Translations under genes and position numbers: made by a program
Source: Nemophila menziesii
Lineage: Eukaryota; Streptophyta; Magnoliopsida; Boraginales; Hydrophyllaceae
Length of the DNA: 64,000 nucleotides
Direction: 5' to 3'
Assembly (NCBI GenBank): GCA_029959085.1
Contig: JARWIR010000003.1
Span: forward strand, 30,953,505-31,017,504
In this document: in pieces, positions 11,181 to 22,309 of the stretch
Layout of the letters: the number at the start of each line of letters is the position of its first letter
How positions within the stretch are numbered: position 1 is the first letter of the stretch
Notes under the pieces: generated by a model
Told to the model about the DNA's origin: nothing
The model's database searches: none
The model's input: the letters and a program-made list of their open reading frames with translations, nothing else

Positions 11181-12650
11181 GAAGCAATACTAGGAATTAG
11201 TGATATTTTAGCTTTGATTCAGCGTGGTGCTAAAGTGATGGGTTTCGTGAATTTATGGATATTAAATGGAACTCACATAATAGGGATCTAGATTTAATAT
11301 TGAGGTTATGAAAAAAGGGTTATTAAATTTGAATCAAATTATGTTTTGGGTTATATTTAGATGTATAACTCATGTTTTCATGCATAGAGGGGACTCAAAT
11401 ATCTCTTCAACAAACATATAACTCCTCCATAGTACTTCTTATGACAAGATTAAGGCACAAATACAACATCATCCTAGATCAATATAAGGATACCTCGACA
11501 AAATGAATCAGATGGGAAGACCGTATTATGAGATTTAATCACTTATCTACGCTAGTCAAGAAAATCTAAGCGGGCCAGCTACAAATCAAGGATAACAACC
11601 ATGTATGGTTAGATAACTATTTTTATAGTAGTAGATGTGGGTTCGAAATGTTTTTGTAGCACTTCAATGAAAGGTGGACAACGTCCAAGGAACCTTTGTA
11701 TTGTTGTGCCTAAACACATTAAGAGTGAAGGCTATTTATTTACTAAGGCATCCAATATCGAACGAGGAGATCAAATCAGTAGTCTTCTAGTTGTAGCCTC
11801 ATAAGGTACATGAATGGGTGGTAAGTTATTTTGTTTTTTTCATAAGTGTTGGAAGTTTGTCTGACTATTAGTATGTGAGATGATTAGGAAAGTGATACGT
11901 ACATGAAAGTTTTCGTATAAGTTTAATTGCACTCTTATCTATTTGATTCCAAAGACAAAGTATCCTCAAAATATTACACAGTTATGACCTATGATCTTAT
12001 TGACCTACCCTTCTGTCATTTTTTTACTTGTTTTCTTACCAATATCATTTTGAACCTTTGTACTTCCACTGGAGCCCAGCTGACAAATTGATTCCTACAT
12101 GAATTTATCTTCTTCTTGCTTGAAGGTTTCTTCTATTTGGACACCTTCTGCATATTATTTCCTTCTGCATCATCATCCATGGATTTGTAATCTGATGAAG
12201 CCTCTTTGTCTTCTTTCGATTCTTCTGAATCCGATTCATTGGGAGCATTCCTAATCTTGTCCAAATTGCATATTCGAGAACTTTTAGATTAATACCATTA
12301 CTCTCCTTCATCAATTTATGGTATTCCTTGTGAAGGCCCTCGTAAGTTTCTCGACTTTTATAGTTCACTCTCTCCTAAAAAGAAAAAGGCACAAGGAAGA
12401 CAAATAAGGAAAAGCTACTAAAGATGAAGCCGTAAAAGAACAATAATTGTAACTATACCCCATCATAATCGACCTCCTTGTTTTGTTCAATAAGCAGTGT
12501 GAGCTCTAAGCACTGATCACACAATCCATACTCCCCCCTTACATGTACAAATTTTGTAGCACGGTCTTTTGGGAAAGTACAACAACCAAAACTCAAACTT
12601 TCTTGCAAAAGTTACAAGAATGGAAATCTGAAAAAATTGTTACGCCTTCA
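11181..12650. other. Unassigned sequence with a minus-strand acidic ORF fragment
   Basis: No recognised gene. On the minus strand 12368-12105 is open for 87 codons. An alternative frame of the same stretch reads as an acidic, Ser/Asp/Glu-rich segment (NESDSEESKEDKEASSDYKS), bordered upstream by a GTATAG-type donor near 12460 and a possible exon (LCDQCLELTLLIEQNKEVDYDG) at 12530-12460. This resembles a decayed fragment of a host gene, but I cannot assign a family. Confidence 0.3.
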
Positions 12651-12653
12651 TAT

Positions 12654-12654
<1 letters not shown>

Positions 12655-12696
<42 letters not shown>

Positions 12697-12710
12697 GTAT
12701 ATATATATGC
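12655..12710. repeat. (TA)n microsatellite
   Basis: Near-perfect TA dinucleotide run, slightly interrupted at its right end. Confidence 0.95.
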
Positions 12711-12959
12711 AATCTAACTTTAACTAGTATTATTTGATGCAGAGGAACAAATGTTGAAAGCAAAGAACACTAAAGAATATCGTAAAAGGGAAAATTAAGT
12801 ACAATAATTTGATGTGATATATTTCAATGTCAATTTCACTAATTTTGTGAGATATTTAATAGATTTTAACAACAACTTATTCACTTTAAATATAATTCCT
12901 AATTTGTGATACATCCAAACAAAGATATAATATATACATGAAATGTCTGAATTATCCTT

Positions 12960-13130
12960 AAAATCTATAAAATATTTTACGAATTTAGTGAAATGGCCTA
13001 AAAATGGGCGTTTTAGATATGTTTGGCCTAAAAATTTGTACTTTTGAAACCTTTGGTCTAAAAATATTATTAGCCCATAGGTAATGGCCTAAAAATATTT
13101 TGAGCCCATAGGTAATGGCTTAAAAATATT
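12960..13130. repeat. Short degenerate repeat, unit about 28 bp
   Basis: Successive copies of a unit reading roughly 'gcccataggtaatggcctaaaaatatt'. Further copies continue at 18053-18130 on the far side of element B. Comparing the copies lets the uninterrupted target of element B be read directly. Confidence 0.75.
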
Positions 13131-14603
13131 TGATGTCTCCTCATTTGTGATAGATTTATATTAGGATGAGACATCATTTTTAGTGATTTAGAAGTCATTA
13201 TAGTCGATTTTCTTGAGAAATGCTACACTTTCCTATTTTGAGTCTTGATTTAGTAAAATAATATTTTAGAGCATATTGGGTTTAATTATTTATTTAGTGT
13301 GAAGCTTTAAAGATAATTATGGAGCTTAATTAGAGTTCAAGTCAAAGACAACAAATTATGGAAAGAGATTAGCATGGTAATTGGAGATAAGGAAATAAAA
13401 GCTAAAAAGATGGAAAAGAAAAGCTGCCTTAATCTGGGATTCTGCAGTACACGCTTAAAGAAGTGGCGATTTACCTAAGAAATAGACCGATTTTGGTAAT
13501 TTCCTTCTTTAGGGGCAAGATAATTCTGTTGCGATTCTTTTGGTATCTTATGGAGCTCAAACCGACCAATAACGAAGAAGATATGCTCAAAACGGTCCAG
13601 CAGTGTTTATCTTTATTTCCATACGAATTAGAGTTGGGCTTGGAGTCCATTACTTACTTCTCCTTCAAGAAAACGAATTAGGGCTTCCAAGACACCTATA
13701 AATACACCCTTATACCATTGTAAACATGTCCTTGCTCAGTTTCAAGCTTAGGCTTAGTCCTTACTTATATTTTCTTAGTTTTAAATAATAGCTTAGTCTT
13801 TATATTTATTATTCATCCTTAGAATCAAGCTATTCATCCAAGAAGCCAGCTGACCTATAGAGGAAGACAAGAAGACGAAGTTGGAGAGTGACAAACTCCT
13901 CTTCTACATCTCACCTTCTCTATATTTAGAGTAATTAGCTATAGATCTATTCTCAACCATATTTCTAAGCTTTTATTCTGTAAGTTTTACTTTTAATTAT
14001 TGGATTATTATTTTGTCTTTAATTTCATAAATACTATTTGTTATTTTAATTGATTAAGCTTGGCGTATATTGTTATTATGCGTTTTGATTTATTTCCCTA
14101 TCTGATCAATCTTAGGATTAATCTTAGTTATTGACAACACCACATAATCATCTAGTTTTGATTCTTTGCCTAACTAGATATCCATTAAGGTTTGATTTAA
14201 TCACCAATCATTACTTAGGAATCCCTAGTAGTGGAGAGGTTGCTTCTAAGCCTAGAAAAGGCTAGGTAGAATTTAGAATCCTGGTTAATATATAATGCTT
14301 AATGTGACAGGTTAGAATAACAATTTAGTAATAGACTTATAATATTAATCCTAATTTATTTGACTTACTTCCATATTTATTTATTTGTATTATTTATTTA
14401 TTCGCATTAGATAGTTATTCATCTTTTTCTATTTTTATCTAAAACATCTAAATTCATCTAATCCCTGCGAACGAACTTAACTTATCATTAAAACTTGCAA
14501 ACGATCTGTGATACTTGCAGTGAGTTCCGTGGTTCTCAAGGGTGTGTGCTCTTTATTATCATTCTTATTTATCTATTTATTTATCACACCTTTGCCCACA
14601 CCA
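13131..14603 (+). repeat. 5' LTR of element B
   Basis: Starts TGATGTCTCC and ends CCCACACCA, six bases before the primer-binding site; 1473 bp. It aligns along its length with the LTR of element D (1466 bp). The first 46 nt are a hairpin (TGATGTCTC ... GAGACATCA). Confidence 0.8.
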
Positions 14604-14609
14604 AGTTTT

Positions 14610-14627
14610 TGGCGCCGCTGCCGGGGA
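14610..14627 (+). promoter_or_regulatory. tRNA-Asp primer-binding site (element B)
   Basis: TGGCGCCGCTGCCGGGGA differs by one base from the complement of the standard plant tRNA-Asp 3' end with CCA. tRNA-Asp priming is characteristic of Athila/Tat-type gypsy elements. Confidence 0.85.
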
Positions 14628-14741
14628 TGAAAAGAATCTAAAACATTCCACTTGGTGGATGAAAAGCATGAGGAATCACGTATAGACAAAGCCCCAACAC
14701 TCCGAGTTGTGACAAAATAAAAGAAAGTCCACAATAAACCC

Positions 14742-14975
14742 GTGAAGAAGAGAATCAGAAGTGAGTTTGGGGTTGGTGACATGGTTGCATGGAAAGCCCC
14801 CAAACAAGAGAATAGACCACGGGGATTCAAGGATTCGTGGATGGGTCTGTTTGTAGTTACAAGAGTTATTTCGTCAAAACGGATTGAAATACAAGCTAAG
14901 AAGGGTCACAAACTTCGGATAGTATATGAGCATAACCTAACCTGTTGTTGGGGAGGTTATATACGCAAGCCTTGA
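14742..14975 (+). CDS. Integrase C-terminal (GPF-type) remnant ORF, element B
   Basis: A 77-residue frame reading FGVGDMVAWKAPK..., DSWMGLFVVTRVISSKRIEI, then NLTCCWGGYIRKP. It is homologous to the element A ORF at 10764-11171, where SSWLGPF replaces DSWMGLF. It lies about 115 bp after the primer-binding site, where gag would normally start, so gag and nearly all of pol have been removed and only the last module of integrase remains. It is followed by GTGCTGTACGGGAGACAACCC, the usual post-pol motif. Confidence 0.5.
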   Translation: MKKRIRSEFGVGDMVAWKAPKQENRPRGFKDSWMGLFVVTRVISSKRIEIQAKKGHKLRIVYEHNLTCCWGGYIRKP

Positions 14976-15195
14976 TCGAGGTAACACGTCTAACTTTGAA
15001 AGACGTTAAACAAAAGTGCTGTACGGGAGACAACCCGTAGTTTTTTTAATTTTCATGTCTTTTACGTTTTTAATTTATGTTTAATTTAGTTGTTTTTAGT
15101 TGATAATGCATATTTGAGAAAGGTATTAGTGTTTTTGGTGTGTATGAATTGGAGAAATTGAGTTAGGGACGCGAGGAAAAAATTTCGGAGCGAAG

Positions 15196-15470
15196 GAATG
15201 GCCCCCGCGGACTACCCCCGCGGACTACCCCTAGTCCGCAGGTATGCACCGCAGGGTCAAAAACCCGTACCACGGGTGGAGCCACGGGTCGTGTCCAGAA
15301 CCGAGAAAAAAATTGACCCGCGGACTACCCCCTATACCGTGCCATGGTCCGCGAGGTCAAAACACGTGCCACGGGGTAGGTCCACAGGTATTTTGACGTG
15401 GAAAGCTACAGAAGGCGCGGGGTACCCTCCGGTGTACCGCGCCATGGTCCGCAGGGATGGTCCGCATGAG
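15196..15470 (+). other. GC-rich palindromic leader box (element B)
   Basis: GC-rich island with repeated CCGCGGACTACC, GGTATGCACCGC, CCATGGTCCGC and CCGGTGTACCGCGCC motifs, followed by a CT-rich leader (15530-15640). The layout matches that upstream of the plant-transposon protein in element C and in the Copia-type element at 51019. Confidence 0.65.
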
Positions 15471-15517
15471 CCGCCAGAGAGAGAAAAGAAAGGGTTTCAA
15501 GGTTATAAGAAGATGTA

Positions 15518-16390
15518 ATGCTTATAATTCCGAATTTCATAAACCTTAAGCCTCTTTCTCTTCTCCAAAACTCTCCTAACTCCATTACAGCTTCAACAAA
15601 CCTTCACCTAACATCAAAACACTACCAAATCACCATGAATTCTCATCCAAATCCTTCCCTACATCATTACAAAGAAGATTCAACCACCCAAATCATATCA
15701 AAACACCTAGAATCCAAGAATCAAAACCATTAATTTCAAAATCTTTTCCCAAAATTCATTAAACCCATATCATCAAAGCTTGATTCAATCATACCCACAT
15801 GGAGAATTGTCATCCTAACACCTTTCCTAACCAAAATAAAGCTTGTTCCACCTATGATCATGAGTTACAAATTTCAAGAGTGTTTAAAGCTTTGAGTTAG
15901 GGGTCAAAAGAGATGATGAAGAGAATAGAGAAATTATCAAGTGTTATGGGATATGAAGAATCAAAGCAAGGTATTGGGTAAGTTCTAGATGAAATCAATT
16001 GAGATGGATAATAGTTTGGGAATATATTACAAGATAATTGGAGTCAAGCAATTAGAGAGGAACCGGTTTTTGGTGGATTCAAATCCTAAAAAGCAAGCAA
16101 TTGTAATTAGGGAGCAGAAGATGCCAATAATTCTTCTAATCAAAGATTTCTATATCAAAGATGAATAAAAGCTTCTGGGACGCTAGTAGCTTTGTCCAAA
16201 ACATGTTCCTGGATGAACACTGTCACATGAGAAAGTATTCAAGAGCAAAGTTGGAAGAAGATTAACAAGAGAATTCTAGAGTGTGATTGATTGGGATGGA
16301 GCATACAAAGATGTCAGGGAAAGCGAAGTTGGTGATACTAGAAATTTACATACATGGAAAGCACTGCACCCTATTCCGGGTATTGATCAG
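15518..16390 (+). pseudogene. Remnant of the plant-transposon protein region (element B)
   Basis: A CT-rich leader runs into a short frame starting at 15635 (MNSHPNPSLHHYKED...) that stops at 15733. No longer frame is open, and the protein body seen in C and D is absent. Near 16370-16410 the sequence GCGAGGTAAATAGCCTCGGAGAGTATGTT aligns with the stop-codon region of the element D protein, marking where the ORF once ended. Confidence 0.35.
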
Positions 16391-16497
16391 GCGAGGTAAA
16401 TAGCCTCGGAGAGTATGTTTTCTTTCTTCCTTACCTTTTCTTTATGTGCAATATCTGTAAAATTTTAATTTTCTTTTATTTTATTTTGAATCTTTTC

Positions 16498-16517
16498 GAG
16501 TCGTGGGGACACGACTC
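16498..16517 (+). other. Conserved 3' UTR stem-loop, GNRA-type loop
   Basis: GAGTCGTG-GGGA-CACGACTC is a perfect 8-bp stem closed by a GGGA tetraloop. Elements A (minus, ~9400-9424) and D (minus, ~23740-23764) carry the same structure, with changes in the stem but an unchanged GGGA loop. It is followed by a G-rich tract (GAGTTGGGGTGTGGGG). Confidence 0.6.
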
Positions 16518-18001
16518 ATTTTTGAGTTGGGGTGTGGGGATTCGTTGTCTCTCATCTCCATTTTTCTGTTTTTAGGTAAAATTAATTTTTTTTTGAAGGT
16601 TTAGATGTATGTAGAGTGTGTTTAATAGCTTGAAAGCATAAGCTCAGTGGATTAATGATAGAAAGTAGTATGTTAATGAGCTATTTTATTTTGTATGCTT
16701 TGAGTATTTGTAGGAAAACACACATTGATAGTAAAGAAGAGATTAGCTAGCAATGCGATAGAAAGTATGTTCGATCTCAGGGAACCTTGAGAAGTGTGTA
16801 GGCCGTGAGATCCAAGCTAGTTGATAACCCATTTGATGAAAGTGCTAAAGGTAAAAATAACGAAATTACATAGTGTAGAAAGTGATTAAGGCGGTTCTTT
16901 CATATTTGAAGCCTTTGAAGCCTTTTTATACCTTCTCACCTTGTTATTTTTTATTTTATATGCTATATCCTTCTCAGCCCCTTCTAGCCTTTCTAAATCT
17001 TTCTATTGAAACACGTTATAAGCCATATCCCTTTAGATTTTAGGACTTTTCCATATGACCCGCACTCGAATCGCGATGCATAGACAGTTGTTTTAGAGCT
17101 TGAGTTTGGGGTGGTGGGTCCACCATTATGGGAATTGTTATTGGGTTGGAATTTTTGAGCTTATTAATTGTACTTTGTGCTTTATAGTGATGATGTTTCA
17201 CAGATTTGTATTGTAACCCTTTGTCGGGGTAATAGTGAATGAAAAAGAAGCTACGAGCTAATTTTGCCAACAAGGGCATTAAAAGAAAAAAAATATATAT
17301 ATATATATATGAGAAAATTAGTGTGATATCTCAACATAAAAAGAGAGTCATAGCTATAGAAAATAAATTGATTTGAAAAGAAAAGAAAATATATATATTC
17401 GGACCGGCAAAGTGGAATTTTTATGTGAACATCTTATGCTTTAATTGGGTTATTGGGGATGCTATGCATCAAGAAATCATTGGGTTGAGTGAGAAACGTT
17501 TTATGAGAGTAACTCAAGCTCTAGGGCGATTCGTTGATGGCTAGTGAGGAGAGAGCCAAAAGCTCACTCTAAATTATCCAAATATACTTATCATACCGTC
17601 CCTAAGCCTAAATTACAACCTTAAAGACCTTAGGATTGTTTGCTATGTAATTGAGAAGTGATTGAGCCAATAGAGAGTACTTAAATGGATTTTACTAGTG
17701 AAGGTCGATGAACAATCTATAGCTTCCTTGGTGAACTGAGTAAAGTTCCTCTCCTTCTTACATTGCGAAGCTAATCTAATCTTGAATTCAAACCGTGTTG
17801 ACTATGAATATGAGAAGTGTACAGGTATGTAGTTTTTAAATATTATTACATGAAATTTTCTGAGTAGTTGCTTTGAGTCTATTCTCCATATTCTGCTATC
17901 TTCTTCCCTCTGTGCTTAATTGACCTAGGTGTGTATTTAGAGACTTCCCTTTGTTTTTATCTTTATTGTATCGGGACTATACAACTTTGAGTTGGGGGTC
18001 T

Positions 18002-18047
18002 TGATGTCTCCTCATTTGTGATAGATTTATATTAGGATGAGACATCA
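18002..18047 (+). repeat. 46-bp right LTR of element B
   Basis: It is identical to the first 46 nt of the left LTR and stops at GACATCA, directly followed by the ATATT duplication. This is a truncated LTR whose end mimics a genuine LTR end. Confidence 0.8.
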
Positions 18048-18052
18048 ATATT

Positions 18053-19021
18053 TTTAACACATATGTAATGGCCTAAAAATGGAATTGGCTCAAATCGTAT
18101 GGCCTAAAAATAGAATTTGATCTAAATAAAATCTTACTGGTTAGTCGCATCAACATTAGTTGCATGATAGTTATGAACCGCTAATTAATAGACATTTTTA
18201 AAGGTATATAATGGTGTTTATATATATAAAATTATAAATATTGTATCTTACCACACTGATTGTTGCATGGATCTGTTGAAATATCATGACCAACGATCTT
18301 AATTTTGATAGAATCATAATTTCGTATTGAATACATAAATCTGTAAGGAATACAATTAAATATCAGTACTTATAACATGTACGTCATTCCGACCTGATTG
18401 AATAATAAGAGTAGATTCTTTTTCAATCAACCTTTGAAAAGATAATGCATAACTATTTTAGTTGCTACAAATTGATTTCATAATACTTTAAAATTAACAT
18501 GTTTGTATTTATGTTTCGACTTAAATATTGATAAATTATATAAAAATTAATTACAAGAGCACAAATGTATATTTTTATTTTTTCATTTTCAAGTTCGTTC
18601 AATATGTATATCAAATTTTAATTTAGTCTAGCAACGCAAAAAGTTAAGGCGAGGGGCTTCAAAACCTTTTTCTCCCGTTCAAATCTATGTGTCTCCTAGG
18701 TCATTGCATTGATAAAAATACATTACATTTTAAAATAGTAATAAAAGTACTATTTTTTTATTTGCATACATATATTAGATATTAATGAGTTTAACAATAA
18801 TAAATATTAAAAAAATCGTTTAAAAATCTAAAAGAATAAAAAATATTTAGGGTGTATGGCTTTATAAGCCTTGTACGTATGAAATAAATAAAATTCTAAA
18901 AATAAATAATAAGAGTGCGTATTAAATTTTGACTTGCAAGAATAGAATGAAATACAAATTGTATTCTACATATATTTTATTATTATGTATACGAATTTAG
19001 ATTTTATTATTTAAAGCATGA

Positions 19022-19091
<70 letters not shown>

Positions 19092-19300
19092 GATATTTGA
19101 TTTATATAAACAAAGTTTAAAAATATACAATAAATTGTAATGTGAAGATTTTTCATCAATTATGTATATCAAACTGAAAACTCTACAAATCTATCAAAGC
19201 AACCAGAAGAAAATTTCTAACTTTTAACAAAAAATCAACAATTTTCTAAATTTTGATGTCATGGTGAGTAAACCATTGAGTTTTGGATGAAATCACTGGA
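18053..19300. other. AT-rich intergenic sequence with (TA)n
   Basis: It continues the 28-bp degenerate repeat (to about 18130), then AT-rich sequence without supported genes. A long (TA)n run lies at 19025-19085. From about 19240 the sequence probably enters the 5' portion of element C. Confidence 0.6.
19025..19085. repeat. (TA)n microsatellite
   Basis: About 60 bp of uninterrupted AT dinucleotides. Confidence 0.95.
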
Positions 19301-19317
19301 ATTTTAGTATGCATCAG

Positions 19318-19612
19318 CTTTGTGATGCGGTGTCCCGCACCATTCTTCCGGTGCACCGCAACATAGAGTCGTGCGTACTAAGCTCCACAGATGAAAATCC
19401 AGGGAATTAGTGGCGTGAGACGTGGCAAGATGAGTCCACGGTAAAATCACAAGATGATGAACAAAACATTCTCGCAGTGCCCCGCACCATTCTTTCGGTG
19501 CACTAGACGAAGCTTCCCGTGTGCACTCCACGGTTGACTTTACAAGGATTATTGTGGAGAAATTTGAGGTGTGGTGCCCTGCACCATTCATCCGGTGCAC
19601 CGCATGAGATGT
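19318..19612 (+). other. GC-rich palindromic leader box (element C)
   Basis: Three spaced copies of a compound motif: GCGGTGTCCCGCACCATTC then CCGGTGCACCGC (about 19326, 19474, 19570). GGTGCACC is a perfect palindrome. A CT-rich leader (19630-19830) and a start codon at 19880 follow. Confidence 0.7.
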
Positions 19613-19879
19613 GAAGTAAAGTGAAGAAAAGAGTTTAAGCTTATCCTAAGCCCTAAACCTTCAAGCTTCTTCTTTCCCACACCTTTCACCACCATTAGAG
19701 CTTCGACCCAACACCAAACTTCAAAATAAACTCAAAATAACCTACTTTTCATACCCAAAATCATCCTTCAATCATTCCTAACAACATTATCAAAACACAT
19801 TCACCACACCTATTCACCTCCCAATATTACCTCAATCATCCATGTAAGGGAAAATTTCAAGATTTGGTAAAATTTTGAG

Positions 19880-20843
19880 ATGAGGGTGGAGGAAGAAGAC
19901 AAAAGAACCAACACACTTGCTATTGTGAGAGATGTGAAGAAGAAAACAAGCACGGAGTTGAGTAATAACAAGAGAAAAGAAGTTGAAAATTGTGTGAGTA
20001 GAGAAAAGAAGCAAAAGGGCGATTCGAGTTCTTTGGCTAAAGATAAACCGACAGTTGTGGAGTCGAGAATGATCTTCAAGCCAAGGTACCCTCACCTAAC
20101 ATCAACAATTATACTAGGACGCTAGATGATGTGGCGATTAAAATCGTGCCTTCTTTAGCACTCACATATGAGCGTAAATTTCACAAAGAGATAGAAAGAG
20201 TAAGATATGAGATATTTCTTGAGACGGGGGAACGATTAGGATGGAAGTATTTCATGATGGAACACTTGAAGTTGAATTTTGTACTAGTAAGAGAGTTTTA
20301 TCTTGGTCTCTTTCACCAAGATAAAGATGGAATAATTCCCATTCGGGGTAAGTTGATCCCATTCATAACTGAGGAAATTAGAATCCATTTCCAAATGAGG
20401 GAATTGGTGGAACCTTGCAAGTATCAATAGGCTATGAAGAATATTGAAGGGTTTGATTGGGAACAACTATATGAAAGAGTGTTTACTGAGGAGTTGGAAT
20501 TTTATAATGATAAAGAAGAGTTGAAGACTTCTTGGCCTTACAAGTTTCTTTAACCAGATGCGAGAACTTGGTACCACTTCCTTGCACCTTCAGCCCTTGG
20601 GAACACTCGAGTCACATATATACTTCAGAACTCCACCATCTTGTTGGATTGCATTATGAGAGAGGAAGAAGTTGATATGGCTCAATTTATCTTTGATGAG
20701 GTAATGAAATTTATTCTCAGACCTACTAGTTTTTATAACTTGAAATAGCCATCAATGATCACTAGCCTAGTGATGAAAGCGGATGTGAATATTGGGTAGA
20801 ATGAGAAGCTTATTAATAAGACTAAGTATGTCTTAGATGATGG
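19880..20843 (+). pseudogene. Plant-transposon protein ORF of element C, broken
   Basis: The start at 19880 opens a basic, Lys/Glu-rich segment (81 codons). After a frameshift near 20110, the body continues from about 20128: LALTYERKFHKEIERVRYEI, LNFVLVREFYLGLF, IRGKLIPFITEEIRIHFQM, and later ARTWYHFLAP and LLDCIMREEEVDMAQFIFDE. These motifs match the family catalogued as 'putative plant transposon protein'. Stop codons occur within the body (after EPCKYQ, after KFL, after FYNLK). At 20844 the sequence changes to the LTR of element D, which interrupts the frame. The closest relative in the window is the minus-strand copy at 23846-25020. Confidence 0.6.
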
Positions 20844-22309
20844 TGGTGTGAAGAGTGTAATAAAAATAAGGTTAAAATATGTAAGAATAAACACCCTCAC
20901 TTCCACGTTACTCACTGCAAGTATCACAGGTCGTACACAAGTTCTAATGATAAGTTAAGATTCGTTTTCAGGGACGTAGTGTGTTATACGAATAAATTAC
21001 AAGAAAGCATAGTAATAAATGGCTCAATGAATTAAAGACAAGAAAAGTAAATATGAATAACTGAGGAGAATAATGATTAATAAACTAAAGACAATAAAAT
21101 TACAAATTTAAGAATAAGATGAGTAGTATAGCTTAGGTTTGCTTGTATGCACTTATCCTTCTATTTCTTCTACTAGTTAATAAGAGTGATTAAAGCTCTT
21201 AAACTAAGTAGCCAGGATTCTATATTCCTCCTATCCCCCTTTCGGGTGGACTTAATTGGCGATCTAGCAATCACCAGGGGACTTGGTTAAGGGGACCCTG
21301 CGTAATGATTAGTGGTTAAATCTCAAACCCTAATAGCTATCTAGTTAGGCAAGCCTTTGGGGATCACTATCGCACACTAGACGTTTATGTGGTGTTTCAA
21401 TAATTAGACACCCCTTCCGGGTGACCATATAACTACTATTAAGATAGTCCTAACGGGTCAAGATTAGGGCTGGAAATAAGTCAAAGCACATAAAACAAAT
21501 ATAGAGGTTAAGAAGATATAATAAATTTAAAAAGGTTTTCCAAAATAAATTACATAGAAGAAAATAAAATTAAAGATTATACATATTCAAAACCCAAGCT
21601 ATGGGAAAATTAGTTCATGCTGGAAAGAAATAAACAAAAATAAAGATACATACGGTCAACTTGCTTCTCTTGAATGATTTCTTGAAACTAAGGACTAATA
21701 ATTGAACAATGACATGTTTACAATGATAAAATGGTGTATTTATAGGTGCTAAGATTACCCTAGGTCAAATTATTGAGTGGAAGGCAAGTAATTTGAGTCA
21801 AAGTCCAACTCAAATTCGTTTCCCTAAATTATCGGAGAGGAATGATAAACACTACTCACTGTTTTGATCATATTCCCGTCGTTATTGATCCGATTTTTGC
21901 CTAATTTATATCAAAACGGAAGCAGCAAAACGATCTATCTTTACTCTTTTGAATTCTCATCCAAATTCCTAGACGATATAATGGACGTAGCTACAGAATT
22001 TCAGATTTACATGTCACCTTTTTCTTTCCTATTTTATATCTACTTCCTTTTATATCTTGATTCCTTCAATATCTTCTTTCCTTATCTCCTTAGAATTTAT
22101 TTGGAATTTAATTATATTCCTTAATCTTCAAGAGCTTCACATTAACACACAAATTAAACCAAATATGATCTAAAAGTAATAAATCATCAAATCAAGACAA
22201 GAAATAAGAAACTATCAAAATAGGAATAAAACTCTATAATTAATTAATCAAATACATCTAAAATAATGTCTATAACCTAGATTATTATATCACAAATATG
22301 GAGACATCA
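20844..22309 (-). repeat. LTR of element D
   Basis: In element orientation it starts TGATGTCTCC and ends TTCACACCA; 1466 bp. It aligns with the element B LTR, including the GATACTTGCAGTGAGT and TATAAATACACC tracts, the latter probably the promoter region. Confidence 0.75.

Larger units (their letters stand above)
13131..18047 (+). mobile_element. Ty3/gypsy-type non-autonomous element B, 4917 bp
   Basis: It is flanked by the 5-bp duplication ATATT (13126-13130 and 18048-18052). Order: 5' LTR (13131-14603), tRNA-Asp primer-binding site (14610-14627), integrase-tail ORF (14742-14975), GGGAGACAACCC (~15026), GC box (15196-15470), short leader ORF region, 3' UTR with a stem-loop, purine-rich GAGTTGGGGGTCT tract, and a 46-bp right LTR (18002-18047). 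It lacks gag, protease, RT and integrase core, so it would depend on an autonomous relative. The abrupt right LTR is unusual (see findings). Confidence 0.8.

Noticed and set aside
12657..12693. TA runs here and at 19025 and 34379 as possible regulatory elements
   Set aside because: Simple microsatellites; common in plant DNA and without associated genes at two of the three sites.
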